DNA of 64,000 bases from Megasphaera sp. MJR8396C (lineage in GTDB: Bacteria; Bacillota; Negativicutes; Veillonellales; Megasphaeraceae), in NCBI RefSeq assembly GCF_001546855.1, contig NZ_KQ958179.1, positions 1-64,000 on the forward strand, read 5' to 3'. The first letter of the stretch is position 1. Each line of letters opens with the position of its first letter. Made by a program: the position numbers and the translations under genes. Below the pieces are notes generated by a model, which saw nothing but the letters and a program-made list of their open reading frames with translations, did no database searches and was not told the DNA's origin. Below are positions 56,033 through 63,501 of the stretch, piece after piece.

Positions 56033-56650
56033 TTAAATCTGTATATTTTCTCCAACCAGGCCTATCCAAGCCTTGTCCTTTTGCAGTCCGCTCTCTTCAT
56101 GAGCGATGAGCCACTTATTAATGGCAAAGAGGAGGGCATTCTCGCCGTGACCGCCGCCCTTTTCCGGCAAGGGTTCGTTGGTTCCCTTGGGAAGGACGAC
56201 GCCGCAGCGGAATTCTTTGCCGTCTACACTGCACGGCGCAAAGTGAAGTGTCGTCGCATAGAGCTCGACGGCCGTCCCTGCCGGCACGAAGAAGGCTTCG
56301 ACCCGTGCCGTATCGTATGTATAGGAGGATACATCGATATCTTGCTGCCGGCCAACTAATAAGATGAGGTCTGTCGCCGCAATGTCGATCTCTGAAGACC
56401 GGTGATACTCTAGGGCATTGAGTTTATTATTATAGCCGCTGCAATGACCGAATTCAATGGGAAGGAAACCGAAGGATTCCTGTTCCAAGGTCTTGGCCAA
56501 GGGAAGGGCTTCAAAAGCGCCGACAGAAGGTTCATACATCGTTCCTTCCGAGACGACAGGGACGTCTTTCATTACGTCTACAAATTCATTGACATCGACA
56601 TCAAGGACGCGTCCGTAGACGGCAAATTCTTTATCGGTTACTTTTTTCAT
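56033..56650 (-). CDS. DUF4867 family protein
   Basis: A 205-residue cytoplasmic protein matching the DUF4867 family as I recognise it. Likely cupin-type metal ligands are seen in EFGHCSGYNNKLNALEYHRSSE and in TTLHFAPC. The family is usually found next to sugar isomerase and kinase genes. A sugar-epimerase or aldose-isomerase-like role is conceivable but unproven. Its ATG overlaps the transporter stop (TAATG), with GGAGG upstream, so it is translationally coupled to sugar uptake. Confidence 0.75.
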   Translation of the reverse strand: MKKVTDKEFAVYGRVLDVDVNEFVDVMKDVPVVSEGTMYEPSVGAFEALPLAKTLEQESFGFLPIEFGHCSGYNNKLNALEYHRSSEIDIAATDLILLVGRQQDIDVSSYTYDTARVEAFFVPAGTAVELYATTLHFAPCSVDGKEFRCGVVLPKGTNEPLPEKGGGHGENALLFAINKWLIAHEESGLQKDKAWIGLVGENIQI

Positions 56651-58089
56651 TAGTCATTACCTCCATGAACCCCAATATTTTTTAACTTCATGCCAGACAT
56701 TAAATTCTTTTCAATCTGTTCCAGAGAAACATTTTTCGTTTCCGGGACAAAGGCAAAGGTCAAGGCGATGAATACGGCATTCAAACCGGCATACATCCAG
56801 AAAGTCATGGAAGAACCGAGGGCATCGATGAGGCTGAGGAAGGTAGCACCGACGACGGCACAGGTGATCCAGTTGGTCATGGTCGAGCAAGCAACGCCGA
56901 ATTCACGCATCTTAAGCGGCTGGATTTCCGAGCACAGAACCCAAACGATCGGACCGGCACTCATGGCAAAACCAGCGATGAAGATCATGGTCATGATAGC
57001 CGATAAGTAGCAGACCCAGGGAGCGGGATTTCCGCCTTCAATGACGGCCATGCAAAGACCCATGACGACCATAGCGGCGGCCATGACGGCAAACCCGATT
57101 TTAAGGGCCGGTTTACGACCGGACTTATCAACGGTATAGACGGCAATCAGGGTTGCCAAAACGAAGACGATCCCATTTATGACCGTACCGATCATCTGAT
57201 CTTCCGTGCTGGAAAAACCGCCCAGACTGAGGATTTTCGGCGAATAATACATGATGACGTTAAAGCCTGTAAACTGCTGCATGGCTTGGAGCAGGACGCC
57301 GAGGAAAACGGCACGACGCACGTTTTTATTGGATCTTAATAAGGACCAACCGGCCTGTTTTACTTTCAGCGTATCTTTAATATCATTTAATTCAGATTTT
57401 GCTAAGGAAACATCGGCATGGAGGGTCTGCAACACTTTTTCTGCTTCTGAAAAACGACCCTTGGCAGCCAACCAGCGCGGACTTTCGGGCAGTACAAAGA
57501 CGGTCAAGATCAAGATGACGGCCGGAATGGCAATGACTGTCAGCATCATCCGCCAAGAACCACTGTAACTGAAATACGTATTAGACAGGAAGGCCGATAG
57601 AATCCCGACAGTAACCATAAACTGGTAACCTGAAATGACCTGGCCTCGCGAGTCTTTATCGGCCATTTCCGCCAAATAGAGCGGCGCCGTGTAGGACGCG
57701 ATACCGACGGACAAGCCGAGAATCAGGCGAAAACCGATGAGCATGTCAACGTTAACGGCAAGGCCGGAACCGACAGAGCCGACGATAAACAGGGCGGCCC
57801 CGGTAAGCAGGCTTCGCTTTCTACCGATGCGGGCCGTCATAAACGCGGCACACAAGGCCCCGATGGCAGCCCCTACCATCATACAGCTGACTACCCGTTC
57901 TTGAGCGGCGCTGTTGAGGCCCCATTCAGCCGTAATAAAAGGCAGCGCCCCGGCGATGACCCCTTGGTCGAGGCCGAATAACAAACCTGCCATACCGGCC
58001 GTAAAATAAATGAACTTTCGTACTCGTGAAGCGTGAGACTTCTCTAACACTTTGTCGTCACAAATCATGGCTGCTTCTTGATTCATCAT
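56650..58089 (-). CDS. Sugar:proton symporter (MFS sugar porter, XylE/AraE-like)
   Basis: A 479-residue transporter with twelve membrane helices. Sugar-porter marks: GLDQGVIAGALPFI in helix 1, GRKRSL between helices 2 and 3, the GRKPAL repeat between 8 and 9, PESPRWLAAKGR after helix 6, QQFTGFNVIMYYSP in helix 7, and PETKNVSLEQIE at the C-terminus. The start at 58089 is eight bases after TAGGAGAG; an upstream frame to 58140 overlaps xylB. It lies 23 bp after xylulokinase. The cargo is probably a pentose or pentitol. Confidence 0.9.
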   Translation of the reverse strand: MMNQEAAMICDDKVLEKSHASRVRKFIYFTAGMAGLLFGLDQGVIAGALPFITAEWGLNSAAQERVVSCMMVGAAIGALCAAFMTARIGRKRSLLTGAALFIVGSVGSGLAVNVDMLIGFRLILGLSVGIASYTAPLYLAEMADKDSRGQVISGYQFMVTVGILSAFLSNTYFSYSGSWRMMLTVIAIPAVILILTVFVLPESPRWLAAKGRFSEAEKVLQTLHADVSLAKSELNDIKDTLKVKQAGWSLLRSNKNVRRAVFLGVLLQAMQQFTGFNVIMYYSPKILSLGGFSSTEDQMIGTVINGIVFVLATLIAVYTVDKSGRKPALKIGFAVMAAAMVVMGLCMAVIEGGNPAPWVCYLSAIMTMIFIAGFAMSAGPIVWVLCSEIQPLKMREFGVACSTMTNWITCAVVGATFLSLIDALGSSMTFWMYAGLNAVFIALTFAFVPETKNVSLEQIEKNLMSGMKLKNIGVHGGND

Positions 58090-58112
58090 GGTCACATCTC
58101 TCCTAACGTCAT

Positions 58113-59636
58113 TTATAAAGTTGCCAAATCTTGATAACATCCGGCTAATTGCCGATATAATTTCTGATATAAAGCGTGGCCTTTTTCATAATAGGCGTGT
58201 GCTGTCGGGTCGGGCTGGCAGTATGTCTTAGTATCGATGAAATCACGGCAGGCCGTGACGACGTTCTTAAACAAACCGGCTCCGACACCGGCCAGGATCG
58301 CTGCCCCCAGGGCAGGACCTTCCTTCGACGATACCGTTTTGACTTCGCAGTTATACATATCAGCCAGCATCTGACGCCACAAGGGACTCCGTCCACCGCC
58401 ACCGCAGGCCATCATTTCCTGAACGACGATGCCCATATCGCGGAGGATATCCTGGCAGTCGGTCAAGGAATAGCTGACGCCTTCCATAACGGCGCGGAGC
58501 ATATCGTCCTGCGTATGGATAGCCGATAACCCGAAGAATACACCGCGGCAATCCGGATCGAGGTGCGGCGTCCGTTCGCCCATAAGATAGGGTAAATAAA
58601 GGAGCCGACGACTGCCTATGGGCACGTGTTCGACGTGGTGATCCATGACGACATAAGGATCAAGACCGGCCTGTTCGGCTTCTTTCATATAGTCATGTCC
58701 CAGCGTATCACGGAACCAGCGAAGTGACAAGCCGGCCGCCTGAGTTACGCCCATGACGTGCCAACAACCGGGAACAGCGCAGCAGAATGAATGGACGCGC
58801 CCTTTGGGATCGATATGAAGATCGCTCGTATGGGCAAAGACGACGCCGCTGGTTCCGATCGTCGTAAAGGCTTTGCCGTCACTGACGATGCCCGTTCCGA
58901 CGGCAGCCGCTGCATTGTCACCAGCGCCGCCGACGACGATGGTCTGCGGGAGAAGTCCCGTTGCTGCGGCAAAAGCAGTTGTCAGCGTTCCGGTCACATC
59001 GGGCGACTCGTAGACTTTAGCCAGCCACGACGGATCGATGTCGAGGCGGTCCAGGATTTCATCGGACCAGCAGCGATGGCGTACATCGAGGAACTGCATG
59101 CCGCTGGCATCAGAAACGTCAGTCGCATACTGACCGGTCATGCGCAGGCGTACATAGTCTTTCGGCAGTAAAATGTGCCGGCACTGGCGATAATGTTCCG
59201 CTTCATGATTGCGCACCCAGAGGAGTTTCGATGCCGTAAAACCGGTCAGGGCCGGATTGGCCGTAATCTTCATCAATTTATCAGCACCGACGGTCCGGGT
59301 GATTTCAATACATTCCTTCCCGGTCCGCTGATCACACCAGATAATAGCCGGTCGAATGACTTCTTCCTTTTCATTCAGCATGACCAGACCATGCATCTGC
59401 CCCGATAAACCGATACCGACGATGTCTTTCGCATCTACCGGGGACTTAGCCAAGATTTCCCGTATCGTCTGGACAACGGCTTGATACCAGTCTTCCGGCT
59501 GCTGCTCTGCCCAGCCGTTCTGGGGCTGATACAAAGGATACTCGCAAGACGCCATAGCAACGGCCTGACAGGTTTCATCAAAGAGTACCGTCTTCGTCGC
59601 TGACGTGCCAATATCAATTCCCATTACATACTTCAT
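58113..59636 (-). CDS. xylB: Xylulokinase
   Basis: A 507-residue FGGY carbohydrate kinase. GIDIGTSATKTVLFD is phosphate-1, GLSGQMHGLVML the substrate site, IWCDQRT with a conserved Asp, GGAGDNAAAAVG with the catalytic Asp, and GGGGRSPLWRQMLAD the adenosine site. This pattern matches XylB (D-xylulose to xylulose 5-phosphate). No classical xylose isomerase is adjacent; the divergent isomerase-family gene may provide the ketose. ATG 59636 has GGGAGG; its promoter and operator are at 59690-59744. Confidence 0.9.
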   Translation of the reverse strand: MKYVMGIDIGTSATKTVLFDETCQAVAMASCEYPLYQPQNGWAEQQPEDWYQAVVQTIREILAKSPVDAKDIVGIGLSGQMHGLVMLNEKEEVIRPAIIWCDQRTGKECIEITRTVGADKLMKITANPALTGFTASKLLWVRNHEAEHYRQCRHILLPKDYVRLRMTGQYATDVSDASGMQFLDVRHRCWSDEILDRLDIDPSWLAKVYESPDVTGTLTTAFAAATGLLPQTIVVGGAGDNAAAAVGTGIVSDGKAFTTIGTSGVVFAHTSDLHIDPKGRVHSFCCAVPGCWHVMGVTQAAGLSLRWFRDTLGHDYMKEAEQAGLDPYVVMDHHVEHVPIGSRRLLYLPYLMGERTPHLDPDCRGVFFGLSAIHTQDDMLRAVMEGVSYSLTDCQDILRDMGIVVQEMMACGGGGRSPLWRQMLADMYNCEVKTVSSKEGPALGAAILAGVGAGLFKNVVTACRDFIDTKTYCQPDPTAHAYYEKGHALYQKLYRQLAGCYQDLATL

Positions 59637-59689
59637 ATATCTTCCTCCCTATGTCCTCCATTTATTTCGAGGACCTTACGCCTTATTGC

Positions 59690-59744
59690 GTGCCTAAGCA
59701 CATGTCTATGTTCGAAGTATACCATGACAAAATTAGATGGTCAA
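59690..59744 (-). promoter_or_regulatory. xylB promoter and palindromic operator
   Basis: Minus-strand -35 TTGACC (59739-59744), 17-base spacer, -10 TATACT (59716-59721). The near-palindrome GTGCCTAAGCAC (59690-59701) sits about 10-20 bases past the start point, as expected for LacI-type repression. Confidence 0.75.
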
Positions 59745-59841
59745 CAGGAATCTTCATACATGCACTTTTGCTATATTCTAGGGTTTACCTGTATTTTTTC
59801 TGCATAATGCTGTCTTTCGTAAAAAAATGTCAAACTATGTA

Positions 59842-59897
59842 TTGACAGAAATTTGACAAGCGTGCTATCATTCCCTTAACGAAATGTGCCTAGGCAC
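59842..59897 (+). promoter_or_regulatory. Isomerase-gene promoter and palindromic operator
   Basis: Plus-strand -35 TTGACA (59842-59847), 18-base spacer, -10 TATCAT (59866-59871). The perfect palindrome GTGCCTAGGCAC (59886-59897) lies just past the start point, mirroring the site on the xylB side. Confidence 0.75.
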
Positions 59898-59942
59898 TCA
59901 AAAATTTATAAGTATCCCTTACATGGGAAAGGAGACCTTATT

Positions 59943-61427
59943 ATGAATATTCCTGAAGTGAAATGCGGTATTATTTCTGTCAGCCGTGACTGCTTTATTA
60001 TTTCTTTATCACAGAACCGTCGTCAGGCTATCGTCGATGCCTACACGAAACAATATGGCGACCTCTATGAAGTACCGACGGTCGTAGAAAATGAAACGGA
60101 TATGCTCAAAGCCGTTGAAGAAGCCAAAGCTGCCGGCTGTAACGCCCTCGTCGTTTTCTTAGGCAACTTCGGCCCTGAAACGCCGGAAACCTTAGTCGCC
60201 AAATACTTCGATGGCCCGGTCATGTACGCTGCTGCTGCCGAAGAAACGGGCAAGAACCTCATCAACGGCCGTGGCGACGCTTACTGTGGCATGCTCAACT
60301 GTTCCTACAATTTAGGCCTTCGTAAATTAAAAGCCTATATTCCTTCGTATCCTGTAGGAACGGCTGAAGAAGTCGCAAAAATGATTGCCGACTTCCAGCC
60401 CATGGCCCGTACCCTCATCGGCCTCAGCCAGTTAAAAATCATCACCTTCGGTCCCCGTCCTCAGGACTTCTTTGCCTGCAACGCACCGATCAAGCCGCTC
60501 TACGACTTAGGGATTGAAATCGAAGAAAATTCCGAACTCGACCTTCTCGTATCGTACCAGGCTCATAAAGATGATCCGCGTATTGCTGACGTCGTCGCCG
60601 ATATGACCGAAGAACTCGGCAAAGACGGCAACCCCTGGCCGGACCTCCTGCCCCGCATGGCACAGTATGAACTGACCCTTCTCGACTGGGCCGAAGCCCA
60701 CAAGGGTTCCCGTCAGTACGTAGCCTTTGCCAATAAATGCTGGCCGGCCTTCCCGTCCCAGTTCGGCTTTGAACCGTGCTACGTCAACAGCCGCCTCGTA
60801 TCCCGCGGCATCCCCGTCGCCTGTGAAGTCGACATCTACGGCGCCGTCAGCGAATACATCGGCATGTGCGCCAGCGGCGATACAGTCACCCTGCTCGACA
60901 TTAACAACTCCGTCCCCCGTGATCTCTACGAATCGGATATCAAACCGCCGACGAACTATACGCAGAAAGATACCTTCATGGGCTTCCACTGCGGCAACAC
61001 CCCGCTGTGCAAATTGAAAAAGGGCGGCGTAAAATATCAGCTCATCCAGAACCGTCTCTTAGAAGACGGCGGCACGCCGGACATTACCCGCGGCACCCTC
61101 GAAGGCGACATTGCCGAAAGCCCGATCACCTTCTTCCGCCTCCAGAGCACGGCCGGCGGACAGCTGCGGGCCTACATCGCTCAAGGTGAAGTCCTGCCGG
61201 CTGCAACCCAGTCCTTCGGCGGCATCGGCATCTTTGCCATCCCCGAAATGGGCCGCTTCTACCGCCACGTCCTCATCGCCAAGCAGTATCCGCATCACGG
61301 CGCCGTCGCCTTTGCTCACATTGGGAAAGTCCTCTTCTCCATCTTCCAGTACCTGGGCATCGAAGACATCGCCTTCAACCAACCTAAAGGCATGCTCTAT
61401 CCTACGGAAAATCCCTTTGATATCTAA
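59943..61427 (+). CDS. L-fucose/L-arabinose-isomerase-family protein
   Basis: A 494-residue sugar ketol-isomerase of the FucI/AraA fold. The metal site is recognisable: Glu295 in ACEVDIYGAVSEY, Asp319 in LLDINNSVP and His349 in GFHCGN, and NKCWPAFPSQFG is the substrate-loop segment. Start ATG 59943 has AAAGGAG; an upstream frame to 59886 begins in the operator. With xylulokinase and a sugar porter it could convert an aldopentose (D-arabinose, L-arabinose, D-lyxose or D-xylose) to the ketose. The combination with xylB rather than a ribulokinase favours a D-xylulose-yielding sugar, but the substrate is open. Confidence 0.85.
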   Translation: MNIPEVKCGIISVSRDCFIISLSQNRRQAIVDAYTKQYGDLYEVPTVVENETDMLKAVEEAKAAGCNALVVFLGNFGPETPETLVAKYFDGPVMYAAAAEETGKNLINGRGDAYCGMLNCSYNLGLRKLKAYIPSYPVGTAEEVAKMIADFQPMARTLIGLSQLKIITFGPRPQDFFACNAPIKPLYDLGIEIEENSELDLLVSYQAHKDDPRIADVVADMTEELGKDGNPWPDLLPRMAQYELTLLDWAEAHKGSRQYVAFANKCWPAFPSQFGFEPCYVNSRLVSRGIPVACEVDIYGAVSEYIGMCASGDTVTLLDINNSVPRDLYESDIKPPTNYTQKDTFMGFHCGNTPLCKLKKGGVKYQLIQNRLLEDGGTPDITRGTLEGDIAESPITFFRLQSTAGGQLRAYIAQGEVLPAATQSFGGIGIFAIPEMGRFYRHVLIAKQYPHHGAVAFAHIGKVLFSIFQYLGIEDIAFNQPKGMLYPTENPFDI

Positions 61428-61438
61428 GTTTTAGCTCA

Positions 61439-61496
61439 TAAAAAGAGGCTGTAACGAAAGCGTTTTGAACTCGCATTTCGTTACAGCCTCTTTTTC
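61439..61496. terminator. Bidirectional terminator
   Basis: Long stem AAAAAGAGGCTGTAACGAAA with complement TTTCGTTACAGCCTCTTTTT, T run on both strands. It ends the isomerase gene (+) and module B (-). Confidence 0.85.
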
Positions 61497-61572
61497 AATT
61501 AATCAGCAATCCATCTTGAAGTCGGCTTTATTGGGTCTACACCGACACAATCCTAAATCGTACGGCAGACGG

Positions 61573-61968
61573 CTAGTCAAAAATCTCATCGAAGATATCA
61601 CTGACGGCCCCAGCCACAGCACAGGCCGCCGTAAAGCCAATGATAACCGGAGCCGCCACAACAGCAGTACCAACCGTCGTTGCAGCCAGGGCCCCAGCAG
61701 CGGCATTGCCAGCAACGGCCGAAACGGCCCCGATCACACCGCCCTTAACACCGGCGCCGGCAATATCTACCGCCGCATCGACCACATCCTTTTTACCGTC
61801 CATGACATCAGTCACCGAGGACACGGCCTCCATGCCAGCCCCGAAAAGAGCTCCGGTGGCCCCACTGTTCTTCACAGCCATCAAAGGCCAAGAACCGACC
61901 GAAGCCGGATACCCCTTTTTAGCTACAGGAATCCCGACTTCTTTATAAAATTTCTGGTTGTTCATCAT
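61573..61968 (-). CDS. Gly/Ala-rich membrane protein, short paralogue without nuclease domain
   Basis: A 131-residue protein of unknown function. Residues 14-26 (VAKKGYPASVGSW) and 36-131 (GATGALFGAGMEAVSSVTD, DVVDAAVDIAGAGVKGG, then small-residue hydrophobic stretches to SDIFDEIFD) align with the two ends of the protein at 49399-50253. The middle ~140 residues of that protein, including the nuclease-like motif, are absent. The zipper-like C-terminus should insert in a membrane. GAGGAGG lies before tandem ATGs at 61968 and 61965. It is the second gene of a two-gene operon, 31 bp after the 90-residue gene. Confidence 0.72.
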   Translation of the reverse strand: MMNNQKFYKEVGIPVAKKGYPASVGSWPLMAVKNSGATGALFGAGMEAVSSVTDVMDGKKDVVDAAVDIAGAGVKGGVIGAVSAVAGNAAAGALAATTVGTAVVAAPVIIGFTAACAVAGAVSDIFDEIFD

Positions 61969-61999
61969 GATAATCCTCCTCTTGAAAAACTCTTACTCC

Positions 62000-62272
62000 T
62001 TATACAAATTGGGGCAAAATCAAAGAATTATAAATCCGAGATACAGCGTTGGCCCCGGTCCTCGATCCGCTTGGCGTTTTCGGCAAAGGGAAGCAATACC
62101 GATCATCGTTGTTATAGTAAAGCTTGTAATGCTTTCTGCCTTCAACAACGGTAATCCCGATTTCAGCCAACGCCCGCCGAATCGATGCATTCATCCTTCG
62201 ATACTGCTTAAAAATTTTCTTTAACATTGCTCGAATATGCTGTGCTTCATCCAACACTGCTTTTTTCGCCAT
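62000..62272 (-). CDS. Small basic protein of unknown function (90 residues)
   Basis: An unrecognised small basic protein. The N-terminal half is helical (EAQHIRAMLKKIFKQYRRM, ASIRRALAEIGITVVEG). The C-terminal half RKHYKLYYNNDDRYCFPLPKTPSGSRTG (in two parts) and ANAVSRIYN resembles the pattern RKHYKL..RY...PKTPS..R.G.N seen in small proteins with a HicA-like fold, but this is only a resemblance. Start ATG 62272 follows AAGGGAG by nine bases; a longer frame to 62320 lacks a site. A frameshifted copy lies at 49069-49356. It is encoded directly upstream of the Gly/Ala-rich protein and could be its regulator or partner. Confidence 0.65.
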   Translation of the reverse strand: MAKKAVLDEAQHIRAMLKKIFKQYRRMNASIRRALAEIGITVVEGRKHYKLYYNNDDRYCFPLPKTPSGSRTGANAVSRIYNSLILPQFV

Positions 62273-62331
62273 CCACAGATCTCCCTTCCATTTTAAGAGA
62301 ACAAAAAGATCATGTTTCATATTACATTATC

Positions 62332-62375
62332 ATTATATCAGTTATCTGTTGCTAATGCAATAGCAAATGCAATAT
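62332..62375 (-). promoter_or_regulatory. Promoter with palindromic operator, module B
   Basis: Minus-strand -35 TTGCAT (62355-62360), 17-base spacer, -10 TATAAT (62332-62337). The -35 lies inside CTATTGCATTAGCAACAG (62346-62363, minus orientation), a variant of the module A palindrome. Next to it (62364-62375) is ATATTGCATTTG, which makes a 12-base direct repeat. Confidence 0.65.
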
Positions 62376-62404
62376 ATTTTTATTTTCTTCATATTACCCT
62401 GCCA

Positions 62405-62433
62405 TTGATTATAAAATCGTTATATGTTAAAAT
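62405..62433 (+). promoter_or_regulatory. Promoter of the HTH coiled-coil gene
   Basis: Plus-strand -35 TTGATT (62405-62410), 17-base spacer, -10 TAAAAT (62428-62433), 28 bases before ATG 62462. The shared operator elements of module B lie 30-60 bases upstream. Confidence 0.5.
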
Positions 62434-62461
62434 AATGACAAAAGACAGAGGAGGTGATTTT

Positions 62462-63388
62462 ATGCCATTACCCATATTGACAGCTTTGCGGGCAGCAGGA
62501 ATCATTGCAGCGGGAGCTACCGGATCCCTTCCACTGGCCTTAATTGCAGGGGCAGTAACGGAAGCTATGGTCTCGACGGAAACTGATAACTCAGGAGAAT
62601 CTGAGACGAAAACAGCCGAAGCCCAAAAAAACTCGACGGAGACTACGGATACACTTACGGAACCGACTGAGGCTGCCACAGCCGCAGGAATGGCAGCCGC
62701 AACGGAAGAAGCAGCTAAGACTATAGGAAACATCATGGAAAGAGCTTCTTTAAAAACTGGTGACAATTTCTCCGATGAAAAGAAAGAATATACCGTAGCC
62801 GAAGCTGCTGATTTGCTGGGAATCAGCCAATATACGGTAAAAAAGAAAATCCGTGAAAAAAAACTTCTCGGACGCATCGATGGAAAGAAATATATGGTTT
62901 TCGCGGAGTCAATCCAAGAGTATTCTAAAAACGCCAAAAAGTCTGGACATATTCTGGGAGATCCAGTAAGCGGCGAAGAGTCCGCTACCGAGGCGTGGAA
63001 AAATCCCGCTCTACTGGAAAAATCTATTGAAAGTGCAAGATTACAGCAAGAGATCTTCTCTCTAGAAATGGAAAAACTTGAGTTATCAAAAAAAATGGCC
63101 AAGAAATCAAACGACGAAGATCAAGTAGACAAATTGAGCCAACAAATTATCGATAAAAAAATTCAAATATTAGAGATTTCTAAAGAGATAAAGATATTCG
63201 AAGCCCAAATTCTGTATTTATCAGAGCATCCTGACCTCTCCCAAGACAACGATGAGGATATCAATATAAAGTCTTTTATGGAAGACGATTCGGATTTTTT
63301 CACGAAAGATGATTCGGACCTTTTCCCAGAAACTGATAGAGCTGTTGAGAAAGAGCCTAACAGAAAAAAAATACCCAAGAGAAAATAA
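62462..63388 (+). CDS. Predicted membrane-anchored helix-turn-helix coiled-coil protein
   Basis: A 308-residue protein. Residues 8-36 (ALRAAGIIAAGATGSLPLAL and on) form a small-residue hydrophobic hairpin. A long Thr/Glu/Ala-rich linker follows (about 38-105). Residues 108-156 are an excisionase/MerR-like helix-turn-helix (EYTVAEAADLLGISQYTVKK, GRIDGKKYMVF). A coiled coil (about 183-255) and an acidic tail with two DDSD repeats end in a basic cluster. The start at 62462 has GAGGAGGTGAT, which decides against the longer frame from 62312. The gene is AT-rich, and it is divergent from module B, whose operators it may bind. No family assigned. Confidence 0.75.
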   Translation: MPLPILTALRAAGIIAAGATGSLPLALIAGAVTEAMVSTETDNSGESETKTAEAQKNSTETTDTLTEPTEAATAAGMAAATEEAAKTIGNIMERASLKTGDNFSDEKKEYTVAEAADLLGISQYTVKKKIREKKLLGRIDGKKYMVFAESIQEYSKNAKKSGHILGDPVSGEESATEAWKNPALLEKSIESARLQQEIFSLEMEKLELSKKMAKKSNDEDQVDKLSQQIIDKKIQILEISKEIKIFEAQILYLSEHPDLSQDNDEDINIKSFMEDDSDFFTKDDSDLFPETDRAVEKEPNRKKIPKRK

Positions 63389-63404
63389 AAGTCTTTACGG
63401 GTAC

Positions 63405-63442
63405 AAAAAAAGGGGCTGAAAACATTGTTTTCAGTCCCTTTT
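63405..63442 (+). terminator. Terminator of the HTH coiled-coil gene
   Basis: Stem AAAGGGGCTGAAAAC/GTTTTCAGTCCCTTT (one mismatch or G-U) with a short loop and T4 tail. Confidence 0.75.
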
Positions 63443-63466
63443 ACATTTCTATAAGAAAACCTTGGA

Positions 63467-63499
63467 TGATCGGTTTATTCGTCATCCAAGGTTTTTTTT
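63467..63499. terminator. Second, bidirectional terminator before nudC
   Basis: Perfect stem CCTTGGATGA/TCATCCAAGG with a 12-base loop; eight T residues on plus and a T-rich tail on minus, ending the nudC-like gene as well. Confidence 0.8.
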
Positions 63500-63501
63500 G
63501 A

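Noticed and set aside
62312-62461. N-terminal extension of the HTH coiled-coil protein
   Set aside because: The extended start lies in the shared promoter region of module B, and GAGGAGGTGAT supports ATG 62462.
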